A DNA stretch of 64,000 bases from Jiangella endophytica (GTDB lineage Bacteria > Actinomycetota > Actinomycetes > Jiangellales > Jiangellaceae): contig NZ_QVAI01000008.1 in NCBI RefSeq assembly GCF_003427025.1, forward strand, positions 62,001 through 126,000, in the 5' to 3' direction. Below the pieces are notes generated by a model that ran no database searches, was not told the origin of the DNA, and was given only the letters and a program-made list of their open reading frames with translations. Position numbers and translations under genes: made by a program. Positions within the stretch are counted from its first letter, which is position 1. Each line of letters starts with the position of its first letter. Shown piece by piece: positions 36,277 to 43,839 of the stretch.

Positions 36277-37781
36277 ATCACCGCGCCGAGCTGCCACGGG
36301 GCGAACTCCTCGTCGCCGAAGCCGAGCTCCTCGCTGGCGGTCTGCCGGCCGGACGCGGTGGCGACGACGGCGTCGAAGATGCGCCGGCCCATCTCGTCCA
36401 GGCTCAGCTCGCCGTCGGCGACCACGCCGCAGTTGAGGTCCATGTCCTCGGTCATCCGCTGGTAGACGGCCGTGTTGGTGGCCAGCTTGAGGCTGGGCAC
36501 CGGCTTGCAGCCGTACACCGAGCCCCGGCCGGTGGTGAAGCAGACGACGTTCGCGCCGCCGGCGACCATGCCGGTGACGGAGACCGGGTCGTAGCCGGGC
36601 GTGTCCATGAACACCAGGCCACGGGTGCCGACGCGTTCGGCGAACCGGCGCACCGCCCGCAGCGGCGTCGAGCCGGACTTCGCCACCGCGCCGAGCGACT
36701 TCTCCAGGATCGTGGTGATGCCGCCTTCCTTGTTGCCGGGCGACGGGTTGTTGTCGAGACTGCCGCCGTGCTTGGCGGTGTACTCGCGCCACCAGGCGAT
36801 CCGGTCCAGCAGCGCGTCGGCCACCTCGCGGGACTCGGCACGGGCGGCGAGCAGGTGCTCGGCCCCGTAGATCTCCGGTGTCTCGCACAGCACCGCGGTG
36901 CCGCCGCGCGCGATCAGCAGGTCGGCGGCGACACCGAGCGCCGGGTTCGCGGTGATGCCGGAGTAGCCGTCGGAGCCCCCGCACTTCAGGCCCAGCACCA
37001 GCTCGGACACCGGCACCGGCTGACGCCGGACGTCGAGCTGGTCGAGCACCTCGGTGACGGCGGCGACGCCGGCCCGGACGGCGGCCGCGGTGCCACCGGC
37101 CTCCTGGATGGTCATGCCGACGACCGGCGTGTGCTCCGGCAGCTCCAGCTCGGCGATCTGGTTGACCTCGCAGCCCAGTCCCAGCACGATCAGCGCGCCG
37201 AAGTTCGGGTGGTCGGCATACCCGGACAGGGTGCGCTTGAGCAGGTCCAACCCCTCGCCGTCCGACGCCAGCCCGCAGCCGCTGCCGTGCGTGATCGCGA
37301 CGATGCCGTCGACGCTCGGGTGCGCCGCCAGACGGCCGGACATGCGCACCTGGTCGGCGATCAGCTTGGCCACGGTGGCCGAGCAGTTCACCGACGTGAT
37401 GATGCCGACGTAGTTGCGGGTGGCGACCCGGCCGTCGGCGCGGACGATGCCCTCGAACGTCTCGGCAGGCACCGGCTCGGGCACCACTCCGCCGCCGATC
37501 GCGACGTCCCGGTCGACGGTGTCGTGGTAGCCGAGGTTGTGCAGGTGCACATGATCGCCGGGCTCGATGGGCGCGGTCGCGTGCCCGATGACCTGGCCGT
37601 ACTTGAGCACCGGGTCCCCGGCGCCGACGGCGGCCAGCGCCACCTTGTGGCCGGCGGGCACGGGCTGCCGGCTGACGAGTCCGGTGCCGGGCACCGGCGC
37701 GCCGGCCGCCAGCGGGTCGAGCGTCACCGCCACGGAGTCGTCGGCGCGCAGCCGCACCAGCCGGGTGGGTTCGGATGTCAC
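36273..37781 (-). CDS. uxaA: Altronate dehydratase family protein
   Basis: The protein has 502 residues; a GTG start behind GGAGGA overlaps the nagA stop. An N-terminal SAF domain (to about residue 95, ending LHNLGYHD) is followed by the dehydratase domain with ATRNYVGIITSVNCSAT, THGSGCG, GLGCEVNQI, LKCGGSDGYSGITANPALG and DNNPSPGNKEGG. UxaA converts D-altronate to 2-keto-3-deoxygluconate, using iron or manganese. Related family members act on other aldonates, so the substrate rests on the neighbouring reductase. Downstream KDG kinase and aldolase are not in the window. Confidence 0.88.
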   Translation of the reverse strand: MTSEPTRLVRLRADDSVAVTLDPLAAGAPVPGTGLVSRQPVPAGHKVALAAVGAGDPVLKYGQVIGHATAPIEPGDHVHLHNLGYHDTVDRDVAIGGGVVPEPVPAETFEGIVRADGRVATRNYVGIITSVNCSATVAKLIADQVRMSGRLAAHPSVDGIVAITHGSGCGLASDGEGLDLLKRTLSGYADHPNFGALIVLGLGCEVNQIAELELPEHTPVVGMTIQEAGGTAAAVRAGVAAVTEVLDQLDVRRQPVPVSELVLGLKCGGSDGYSGITANPALGVAADLLIARGGTAVLCETPEIYGAEHLLAARAESREVADALLDRIAWWREYTAKHGGSLDNNPSPGNKEGGITTILEKSLGAVAKSGSTPLRAVRRFAERVGTRGLVFMDTPGYDPVSVTGMVAGGANVVCFTTGRGSVYGCKPVPSLKLATNTAVYQRMTEDMDLNCGVVADGELSLDEMGRRIFDAVVATASGRQTASEELGFGDEEFAPWQLGAVM

Positions 37782-38989
37782 AGGGGTCCTCCAGAAGGTG
37801 GTGCCGGCAGCCAGCGGCCGCGCAGCACGGTGGCCCAGGGCCGGAAGCCGGGATCGAAGATCGCCAGGTCCGCGTCCATGCCGGCGACGACCGCGCCGCG
37901 GCGGCCGGACACACCGGCGACGGAGGCCGGGCGACTGGTCGCCGCGGCGACGACCTCCGCGAGCGGCCAGCCGAGATCGTCGTGCAGGTGCGCCAGCATC
38001 CGCGGCAGCGTGCTGGTGCTGCCGCCGAACGCGTCGGCGCCGGCAACCATGCCGACGCCGTCGCCGACGACGCACTCGACGGTGGCCAGCCGGTAGCGGT
38101 ACCCGGCCGGCATGCCGGTGCCGGCGGTGCCGTCGGAGACCACCACGAGCCGGTCGCCGACACAGCGCCGGGCGATCTCCAGCAGCTCGGGCGGGAGGTG
38201 CCGGCCGTCGGCGATCACCTCCGCGGTCAGGTCCGCCGCGGCCAGCGCGCCCTCGAGCAGGCCGGGGATCCGCCAGGGACCCTCACGGCGCGTGGTCGAC
38301 TGCCCGCTCCACAGGTGGGTGACGTGCGACAGCCCGGCGTCGGCCGCCGCGGCCAGCTGACCCGCGGTCGCGTCGCTGTGCCCGGCCGCCACGACGACGC
38401 CCGCGCCGGCCAGCCGGCGGGTGGCCTCGACGGCGCCCGGCAGCTCCGGCGCGAGCGTGATCATCCGCAGCGTGTCCGCGTGCTCCAGCAGCACGTCCAC
38501 ATCGCGTGGGCTCGGCGGGAGCAGGACGGCCGGGTCGTGCGCGCCGCACTGGGCGGCCGCGAGGAACGGGCCCTCCAGGTGGACGCCGAGCACCCGGGCG
38601 GCGTCGGCGGGCGGTCCGTCGACGAGGCCGGACAGCTCGGCGACGCGTGCCGCCAGCACGTCGACCGGCGCGGACACCAGGCTCAGCTGCACGCTGGTGA
38701 CGCCGGCCGCGGCGAGGTGCCGCAACACCGTCGTCACCGTGGCGCGGTCGGCGTCGTCGAAGCCGTAGCCGGCCGCGCCGTGCACGTGCAGGTCGATCAG
38801 CCCGGGCGTGACGATGCGGCCGCCGACGTCGACGATCCGGGCGCCGCGCACCACGTCACCGGAGGCCGCGGGAACGACGGCGGCGATCCGGTCGTCGTCG
38901 ATCACGACGGTTCGGTCCGGTTCGACCCGGCCGCGGCTGACCACCGTCGCGTGCGTCAGTGCCAGCCGCTCCGGCCGGGTTGTCGGCAT
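37778..38989 (-). CDS. nagA: N-acetylglucosamine-6-phosphate deacetylase
   Basis: The 403-residue amidohydrolase starts at MPTTRPERLAL behind AAAGGTGG. Visible motifs are LIDLHVHG, GVHLEGPF, AAGHSDAT, DGRHLPPE and VVSDGTAGTGMPAG with the catalytic Asp. The stretch VTHLWSGQST stands where typical NagA has THLFNAM, so the substrate pocket differs. NagA removes acetyl from GlcNAc-6-P or GalNAc-6-P. It lies between nagB and uxaA; a LacI-type site lies 18 bases upstream. Confidence 0.85.
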   Translation of the reverse strand: MPTTRPERLALTHATVVSRGRVEPDRTVVIDDDRIAAVVPAASGDVVRGARIVDVGGRIVTPGLIDLHVHGAAGYGFDDADRATVTTVLRHLAAAGVTSVQLSLVSAPVDVLAARVAELSGLVDGPPADAARVLGVHLEGPFLAAAQCGAHDPAVLLPPSPRDVDVLLEHADTLRMITLAPELPGAVEATRRLAGAGVVVAAGHSDATAGQLAAAADAGLSHVTHLWSGQSTTRREGPWRIPGLLEGALAAADLTAEVIADGRHLPPELLEIARRCVGDRLVVVSDGTAGTGMPAGYRYRLATVECVVGDGVGMVAGADAFGGSTSTLPRMLAHLHDDLGWPLAEVVAAATSRPASVAGVSGRRGAVVAGMDADLAIFDPGFRPWATVLRGRWLPAPPSGGPL

Positions 38990-39006
38990 CGCCGCGCCAC
39001 CTTTCA

Positions 39007-39018
39007 GCAACCGTTTGG
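39007..39018. promoter_or_regulatory. LacI-type operator candidate
   Basis: GCAACCGTTTGG (reverse CCAAACGGTTGC) lies between nagB and nagA. It matches the 33565 site at 11 of 12 bases, so nagA-uxaA-reductase may have its own regulated promoter. Confidence 0.5.
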
Positions 39019-39025
39019 ATCGCGT

Positions 39026-39820
39026 TCAGCCCGCCGCCGAGCCCGCCGTGACGTCGAGCTGGCCGGCCGACCCCGGGTCGAGGAACAGTGTGGCGTGTCC
39101 GGCCTGCCGCAGGATGGTGGCCGGGCAGGCCGGGCTGATCTCGTCGTTGAGAGCGGCCGCGACCGCCGCCGCCTTGCGCTCGTCAGGCGTGCAGACCAGC
39201 ACGTGGGCGGCCGACAGCAGCGCCGGCACCGTGAGCGAGATCGCGGTGGCCGGGACGGTGGCGTCGTCCGGGAAGTGCCCCTCCCCGACCTGCTGCGCCC
39301 GCGACTCCGGCGTCAGCGTGATGACGCGGGCCAGGCGCTGGTCGGCGAAGTCGGCCTCGTACGGCTCGTTGAACGCGATGTGGCCGTTCTCGCCGATGCC
39401 CATGCAGACGATGTCGAGCGGCTCGGCCCGCAGCAGCTCCTCGTACCGGCGGCACTCGGCCTCGGCGTCGGGCGCGTCACCGTCGATGTAGTGCACCTTC
39501 GCCGGCTGGAACGGCTCCTCGATGCGCTCGCGGATCCAGCGCCGGAAGCTGGCCGGGTGAGTGGCGTCGATGCCGACGTACTCGTCGAGGTGGAAGGCGG
39601 TCACGCGGTCCCACGGGACGTCCTGCGAGCGCAGCGCCTGCACGAACGCGAACTGCGAGTTGCCGGTGGCGAAGACCGCGCGGGCGCGGCCGGTCCGGGC
39701 GACGGCGTCGCGGATGACGGCGGCCGCGCGTACCGCTGCCGCCTGGCCCATCTCGGCGGTGCCGGGGTACACCTCGACCGCGAGCTCGCCGGCCTGGAAC
39801 TGGGTGATCGGTTCGGACAC
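39026..39820 (-). CDS. nagB: Glucosamine-6-phosphate deaminase-like protein
   Basis: The 264-residue protein starts at GTG (VSEPITQF) behind AGGAGG. Family motifs are FHLDEYVGI and GIGENGHIAFNEP. In E. coli NagB the second motif has Asp (NDGHIAFNE), the ring-opening acid/base, where this protein has Asn. The phosphate-binding loop ATGNSQFAF is also diverged from the usual TGSTP. It probably deaminates an amino-sugar phosphate made by NagA, but a changed reaction is possible. It is divergent from the lyase gene. Confidence 0.78.
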   Translation of the reverse strand: MSEPITQFQAGELAVEVYPGTAEMGQAAAVRAAAVIRDAVARTGRARAVFATGNSQFAFVQALRSQDVPWDRVTAFHLDEYVGIDATHPASFRRWIRERIEEPFQPAKVHYIDGDAPDAEAECRRYEELLRAEPLDIVCMGIGENGHIAFNEPYEADFADQRLARVITLTPESRAQQVGEGHFPDDATVPATAISLTVPALLSAAHVLVCTPDERKAAAVAAALNDEISPACPATILRQAGHATLFLDPGSAGQLDVTAGSAAG

Positions 39821-39875
39821 AGAAACCCTCCTGTGGGCATCGCTGGACGACGTCGCTGCAACCCTACTGCAAGTA

Positions 39876-39905
39876 TTGACACAAATGCACAACCGCTTGC
39901 AGTAT
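39876..39905 (+). promoter_or_regulatory. Promoter with LacI-type operator before the lyase gene
   Basis: TTGACA at 39876 and CAGTAT at 39900 with an 18-base spacer form a good sigma-70-like promoter. ACAACCGCTTGC at 39889-39900 (reverse GCAAGCGGTTGT) lies between them, and a 9-bp inverted repeat TACTGCAAG/CTTGCAGTA (39865-39904) encloses the promoter. Confidence 0.5.
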
Positions 39906-39943
39906 CGTCCGCACCCACCCCGCTCCCAGGTCTTGGAGGATCG

Positions 39944-42235
39944 ATGAGCTCCATCCCGGATGCCCGCCCCGACCGCACGGAGAACCACACGCTCACCCGC
40001 CGCGCCTTCACCGCGGCCGGAACACTCGCCGGCGTCGGCGCCTTCGTAGGCGCGAGCATCGGCGCCGGCTCCCCCGCTCTCGCCGCCGTCCGCCGCGGCA
40101 CCGCCGACGCCCTCGTCCCCGCGTTCCCCGGCGCGCTGGGCTGCGGCATGTACACCACCGGCGGCCGCGGCGGCGACGTCTACGAGGTGACCAACCTGAA
40201 CGACTCCGGCCCGGGGTCGCTGCGCGAGGGCGTGAAGGTCAGCAACCGCACCGTCGTCTTCCGCGTCTCCGGCACGATCTACCTGAACTCGCGGCTGGAC
40301 ATCAGCGGCTCCAACCTCACCGTCGCCGGCCAGACCGCGCCCGGCGACGGCATCTGCATCGCCGGCTACCCCACGCGCATCGCCGGCCAGAACGTCGTCG
40401 TGCGGTACCTGCGCTGCCGCATGGGCGACATCGCCGGGATCACCGAGGACGCGATGTGGTTCCGCCGCACCGCCGACGTCGTGCTCGACCACTGCTCGCT
40501 GACGTGGAGCACCGACGAGGCGCTGTCGCCGTACGAGAACACCCGGGTCTCGGTGCAGTGGTGCATCGTCGGCGAGAGCCTGACGATGTCTGTGAACCCG
40601 GAGGGGCGGCACGGCTACGGCGGCATCTGGGGTGGCGAGAACGTGTCGTTCCACCACAACCTGATCATCCACAACTCCAGCCGCAACCCGCGGTTCGCGC
40701 CGGTCAACGCGACCGGGCCGGACTACGCGCTGACCGTCGACTACCAGAGCAACGTCGTCTACAACTGGGGCTTCAACTCCGCCTACGGCGGTGAGGACTC
40801 CGCCGGCATCAACATGATCGGCAACTACTACCGGCCCGGACCCGACACCCTGGCCGAGGTCCGCGACCGCATCGTCGAGCCGACGGTCAGCACGCTCGGC
40901 GGGCCGGGCGCCTGGTACGTCGCGGACAACTACGTCGACGGCTCGCCCGAGGTCACCGCCGACAACACGCTCGGCATCGACGGCGACGTGCCGATCACAC
41001 TGCGCACCGAGCCAGTCCCGTTCCCGCAGCCGCTGCCGGCCGAGGCCGCCACCGTCGCGTTCGAGCGGGTGCTGAACGAGGCCGGGGCGATCCTGCCGCG
41101 CCGCGACTCCGTCGACGCGCGGCTGGTCGAGGACGTGCGCCGGCGCACCGGGCGGCTGATCAACTCGCAGACGGAGGTGGGCGGCTGGCCGTCGCTGGCC
41201 TCGGCCCCGGCGCCGGTGGACAGCGACCACGACGGCCTCCCGGACGACTGGGAGCTGGCCAACGGGCTGGACCCGGCCGACCCGGCCGACCGCAACACCG
41301 TCGGCGCCGACGGCTACACCAACCTGGAGCGCTACCTGAACTCGATCGGCGGCCCGGCGTCGGCGAGCCCGTCCGTCACGCTGCTGCAGCCGGCCACGAA
41401 CGCGCTGGTGGCGGCAGCGCGGGCGGACGCGCGAGTGGTGCTGAACGCGAGCGCCACCGGCCACGGCGCCCCGATCGACCGGGTCGAGTTCTACGCCGGC
41501 GACGAGCTGATCGGCACCGCCACCCGCGCGCCGTACCGGGTCGAGTGGACCGGCGTCGCGGACGGCAGCTACTACGTCACCGCCCGCGCCGTCGACACCG
41601 ACGGCAACGCCACCTCGACCACGTCCACCCCGGTGCACGTCAACCGGATCACCCGCACCGCGCCCTGGGTCGGCGCCGACGTCGGCTCGGTGCCGGTGCG
41701 CGGCGCGACGTCGGTGTCGGGCGACGCGGTGACGGTGAAGGGCTCCGGCGCGATCGGCGGCACGGCGGACAGCTTCCGGTTCGCCTTCCAGCGCCGCGAC
41801 GGCGACTTCGAGATCGTCGCCCGGGTCGACGCCATCAGCAAGGTGTACCCGGAGGTCGCCGCCGCGGTGATGATCCGTGGCGACCTCGCGCCGTCGGCCC
41901 CGTTCGCGACGATGGAGCTGACCTACCTGGGCAGCGGCAAGGTGTCCCGGTTCTCCGCCCGCCCGGCCCGCGGCGCCGAGTCGGCCGTGACGCAGTACCC
42001 GGAGGTCCCCGAGGAGGTGCCGATCGAGACGCCCTACTGGGTCCGGCTGACCCGCAGCGGCTCGACCGTCGCCGGCGCCGTCTCGCCCGACGGCGTGACG
42101 TGGCACGAGGTCGGCTCGCAGGAGGTCGCGCTGCCGCCGTCGGCGTTCGTCGGCCTGGCCGTCGACGGGCACCAGGAGCACACCGTCAACGCCCGCTACA
42201 CCACGGCCACGTTCAGCGCGATCGCCGTGCGCTGA
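39944..42235 (+). CDS. Tat-exported polysaccharide-lyase-like beta-helix protein with accessory domains
   Basis: The 763-residue protein starts at ATG behind TTGGAGGA. TRRAFTAAG plus a hydrophobic segment ending PALAAV is a Tat signal. Residues about 60-340 look like a pectate-lyase (PL1-type) right-handed beta-helix, with TGGRGGDVYEVTNLNDSGPG, VSGTIYLNSRLDIS, DHCSLTWSTDEA and VVYNWGFNSAYGGE. A calcium-binding DSDHDGLPDDWELANGLDP segment follows (about 425), then an Ig-like domain (about 460-560) and a C-terminal beta-sandwich carbohydrate-binding-like domain (about 570-763). It likely cleaves an acidic polysaccharide outside the cell. Pectate is one option, but the amino-sugar genes suggest another uronate polymer. 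Confidence 0.8.
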   Translation: MSSIPDARPDRTENHTLTRRAFTAAGTLAGVGAFVGASIGAGSPALAAVRRGTADALVPAFPGALGCGMYTTGGRGGDVYEVTNLNDSGPGSLREGVKVSNRTVVFRVSGTIYLNSRLDISGSNLTVAGQTAPGDGICIAGYPTRIAGQNVVVRYLRCRMGDIAGITEDAMWFRRTADVVLDHCSLTWSTDEALSPYENTRVSVQWCIVGESLTMSVNPEGRHGYGGIWGGENVSFHHNLIIHNSSRNPRFAPVNATGPDYALTVDYQSNVVYNWGFNSAYGGEDSAGINMIGNYYRPGPDTLAEVRDRIVEPTVSTLGGPGAWYVADNYVDGSPEVTADNTLGIDGDVPITLRTEPVPFPQPLPAEAATVAFERVLNEAGAILPRRDSVDARLVEDVRRRTGRLINSQTEVGGWPSLASAPAPVDSDHDGLPDDWELANGLDPADPADRNTVGADGYTNLERYLNSIGGPASASPSVTLLQPATNALVAAARADARVVLNASATGHGAPIDRVEFYAGDELIGTATRAPYRVEWTGVADGSYYVTARAVDTDGNATSTTSTPVHVNRITRTAPWVGADVGSVPVRGATSVSGDAVTVKGSGAIGGTADSFRFAFQRRDGDFEIVARVDAISKVYPEVAAAVMIRGDLAPSAPFATMELTYLGSGKVSRFSARPARGAESAVTQYPEVPEEVPIETPYWVRLTRSGSTVAGAVSPDGVTWHEVGSQEVALPPSAFVGLAVDGHQEHTVNARYTTATFSAIAVR

Positions 42236-42263
42236 CCGGCGCCCACCTCACTCACCCAGGCGA

Positions 42264-42304
42264 GTTCCCGCTTCCCCAGGCATGCATGCATGGGAAGCGG
42301 GAAC
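42264..42304. terminator. Bidirectional hairpin terminator
   Basis: A perfect 13-bp stem, GTTCCCGCTTCCC and GGGAAGCGGGAAC, encloses a 15-base loop with CATGCATGCAT. It lies between the convergent lyase and iolA genes. Confidence 0.75.
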
Positions 42305-42342
42305 ACCCCTCCTTAACGTGATCATTCCGGGGCGGGGCGGCG

Positions 42343-43839
42343 TCAGGTGGTCGTCGGGAAGTGGTAGCTGGCGGCGATGGGGTGGTCGACGCGCGGCCAG
42401 CGCGCCGTCACCACCTTGGCGCGGGTGTAGAACGCGATGCCCTCCGGGCCGTGGACGTGCGACTGGCCGAACAGCGAGTCCTTCCAGCCGCCGAAGGAGT
42501 AGTAGGCCATCGGGACCGGGATCGGCACGTTGATGCCGATCATGCCGACGTGCACGCCGCGCTGGAACCGCCGCGCCGCCTCGCCGGAGCCGGTGAAGAT
42601 GGCCGTGCCGTTGCCGTACGGGTTCTGGTTGATCAGCGCGATGGCCTGGTCGACGTCGTCGGCGCGGACCACCGACAGCACGGGCCCGAAGATCTCGTCG
42701 CGGTAGACGTCCATCTCGGTCGTGACGTGGTCGAGCACCGTCGGGCCGACGAAGAAGCCGTCCTCGTGCCCGGGCACCACCAGCCCGCGGCCGTCGACGG
42801 CGAGGGTGGCGCCCTGCCGCTCGCCGGCGTCGATGTAGCCGGTGATCCGGTCGCGGGCGGCGGCGGTCACGACCGGCCCCATCTCGCTGGCCTCGTCGCG
42901 CCCGGGGCCGACCCGGACCGCGGCCGCCTTCGCCGCGACGGTCTCGACCAGCTGGTCCGCGCCGGTCCCGACGGCGACCGCCGCCGAGACGGCCATGCAC
43001 CGTTCGCCCGCCGAGCCCATCGCCGCCGCGACCAGGTGGTCGGAGGCGAAGTCGAGGTCGGCGTCGGGCAGCACGACGGCGTGGTTCTTCGCGCCGCCGA
43101 GCGCCTGGACCCGCTTGCCGTTCGCGCTGGCCCGCTGGTGGATGTACTTGGCGATCGGGGTGGAGCCGACGAACGACACCGCGGCGACGTCGGGGTGGTC
43201 CAGCAGCGCGTCGACGGCGGCCTTGTCGCCGTTGACGACCGTGAAGACGCCGTCCGGCAGCCCGGCCTCGGCCCACAGCGACGCCACCAGCTGCGACGCC
43301 GACGGGTCCCGCTCGCTCGGCTTGAGCACGAACGTGTTGCCGCAGGCGATGGCGACCGGGTGCATCCACATCGGCACCATGACCGGGAAGTTGAACGGGG
43401 TGATACCGGCGACGACGCCGAGCGGCTCGCGGAAGCCGTACACGTCGACCCCGGTCGAGACCTGGTCGGAGAAGTCGCCCTTGAGCAGGTGCGGGATGCC
43501 GCAGGCGAATTCGACCACCTCGAGGCCGCGCTGCACCTCGCCGAGAGCGTCGGAGACGACCTTGCCGTGCTCGTCGGCGATGATCTCGGCCAGCTGCCGG
43601 GCGTGCCGGGACACCAGCTCGCGGAACGCGAACAGCACCTTGGTGCGCTTGGTGAGCGACGTCTGCGACCAGCTCTCGAACGCCTTCGCGGCGGCGGAGA
43701 CGGCAAGGTCGATGTCCGACGGCTCGGCCAGCAGCACCTCGGCCTGCTGCTGCCCGGTGGCCGGGTTCCACACCGGCGCGGTGCGGGTCGACCCGGCCCG
43801 CGTCGCGGCGCCGCCGATCCAGTGCTCGATGGTCCTCAT
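42343..43839 (-). CDS. iolA: Methylmalonate-semialdehyde dehydrogenase (acylating)
   Basis: The 498-residue protein starts at an ATG that overlaps the iolD stop behind GGAGGAG. It shows the aldehyde-dehydrogenase fold with GITPFNFPVMVPMWM, VSFVGSTPIAKYIH, LGGAKNHAVVLPDA and the catalytic Cys in GSAGERCMAVS. These sequences are characteristic of MmsA/IolA, which converts malonate or methylmalonate semialdehyde with CoA to acetyl- or propionyl-CoA and CO2. It is the last step of inositol breakdown. Confidence 0.93.
   Translation of the reverse strand: MRTIEHWIGGAATRAGSTRTAPVWNPATGQQQAEVLLAEPSDIDLAVSAAAKAFESWSQTSLTKRTKVLFAFRELVSRHARQLAEIIADEHGKVVSDALGEVQRGLEVVEFACGIPHLLKGDFSDQVSTGVDVYGFREPLGVVAGITPFNFPVMVPMWMHPVAIACGNTFVLKPSERDPSASQLVASLWAEAGLPDGVFTVVNGDKAAVDALLDHPDVAAVSFVGSTPIAKYIHQRASANGKRVQALGGAKNHAVVLPDADLDFASDHLVAAAMGSAGERCMAVSAAVAVGTGADQLVETVAAKAAAVRVGPGRDEASEMGPVVTAAARDRITGYIDAGERQGATLAVDGRGLVVPGHEDGFFVGPTVLDHVTTEMDVYRDEIFGPVLSVVRADDVDQAIALINQNPYGNGTAIFTGSGEAARRFQRGVHVGMIGINVPIPVPMAYYSFGGWKDSLFGQSHVHGPEGIAFYTRAKVVTARWPRVDHPIAASYHFPTTT

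Noticed and set aside
34795-38163. 1122-residue frame covering reductase, dehydratase and nagA regions
   Set aside because: Only its last 493 codons are the real reductase; the upstream part is an alternative frame of uxaA and nagA.
37775-39943. Long upstream extension of the lyase gene frame
   Set aside because: It runs antisense through nagA and nagB. The true start is the ATG at 39944 with ribosome site and Tat signal.
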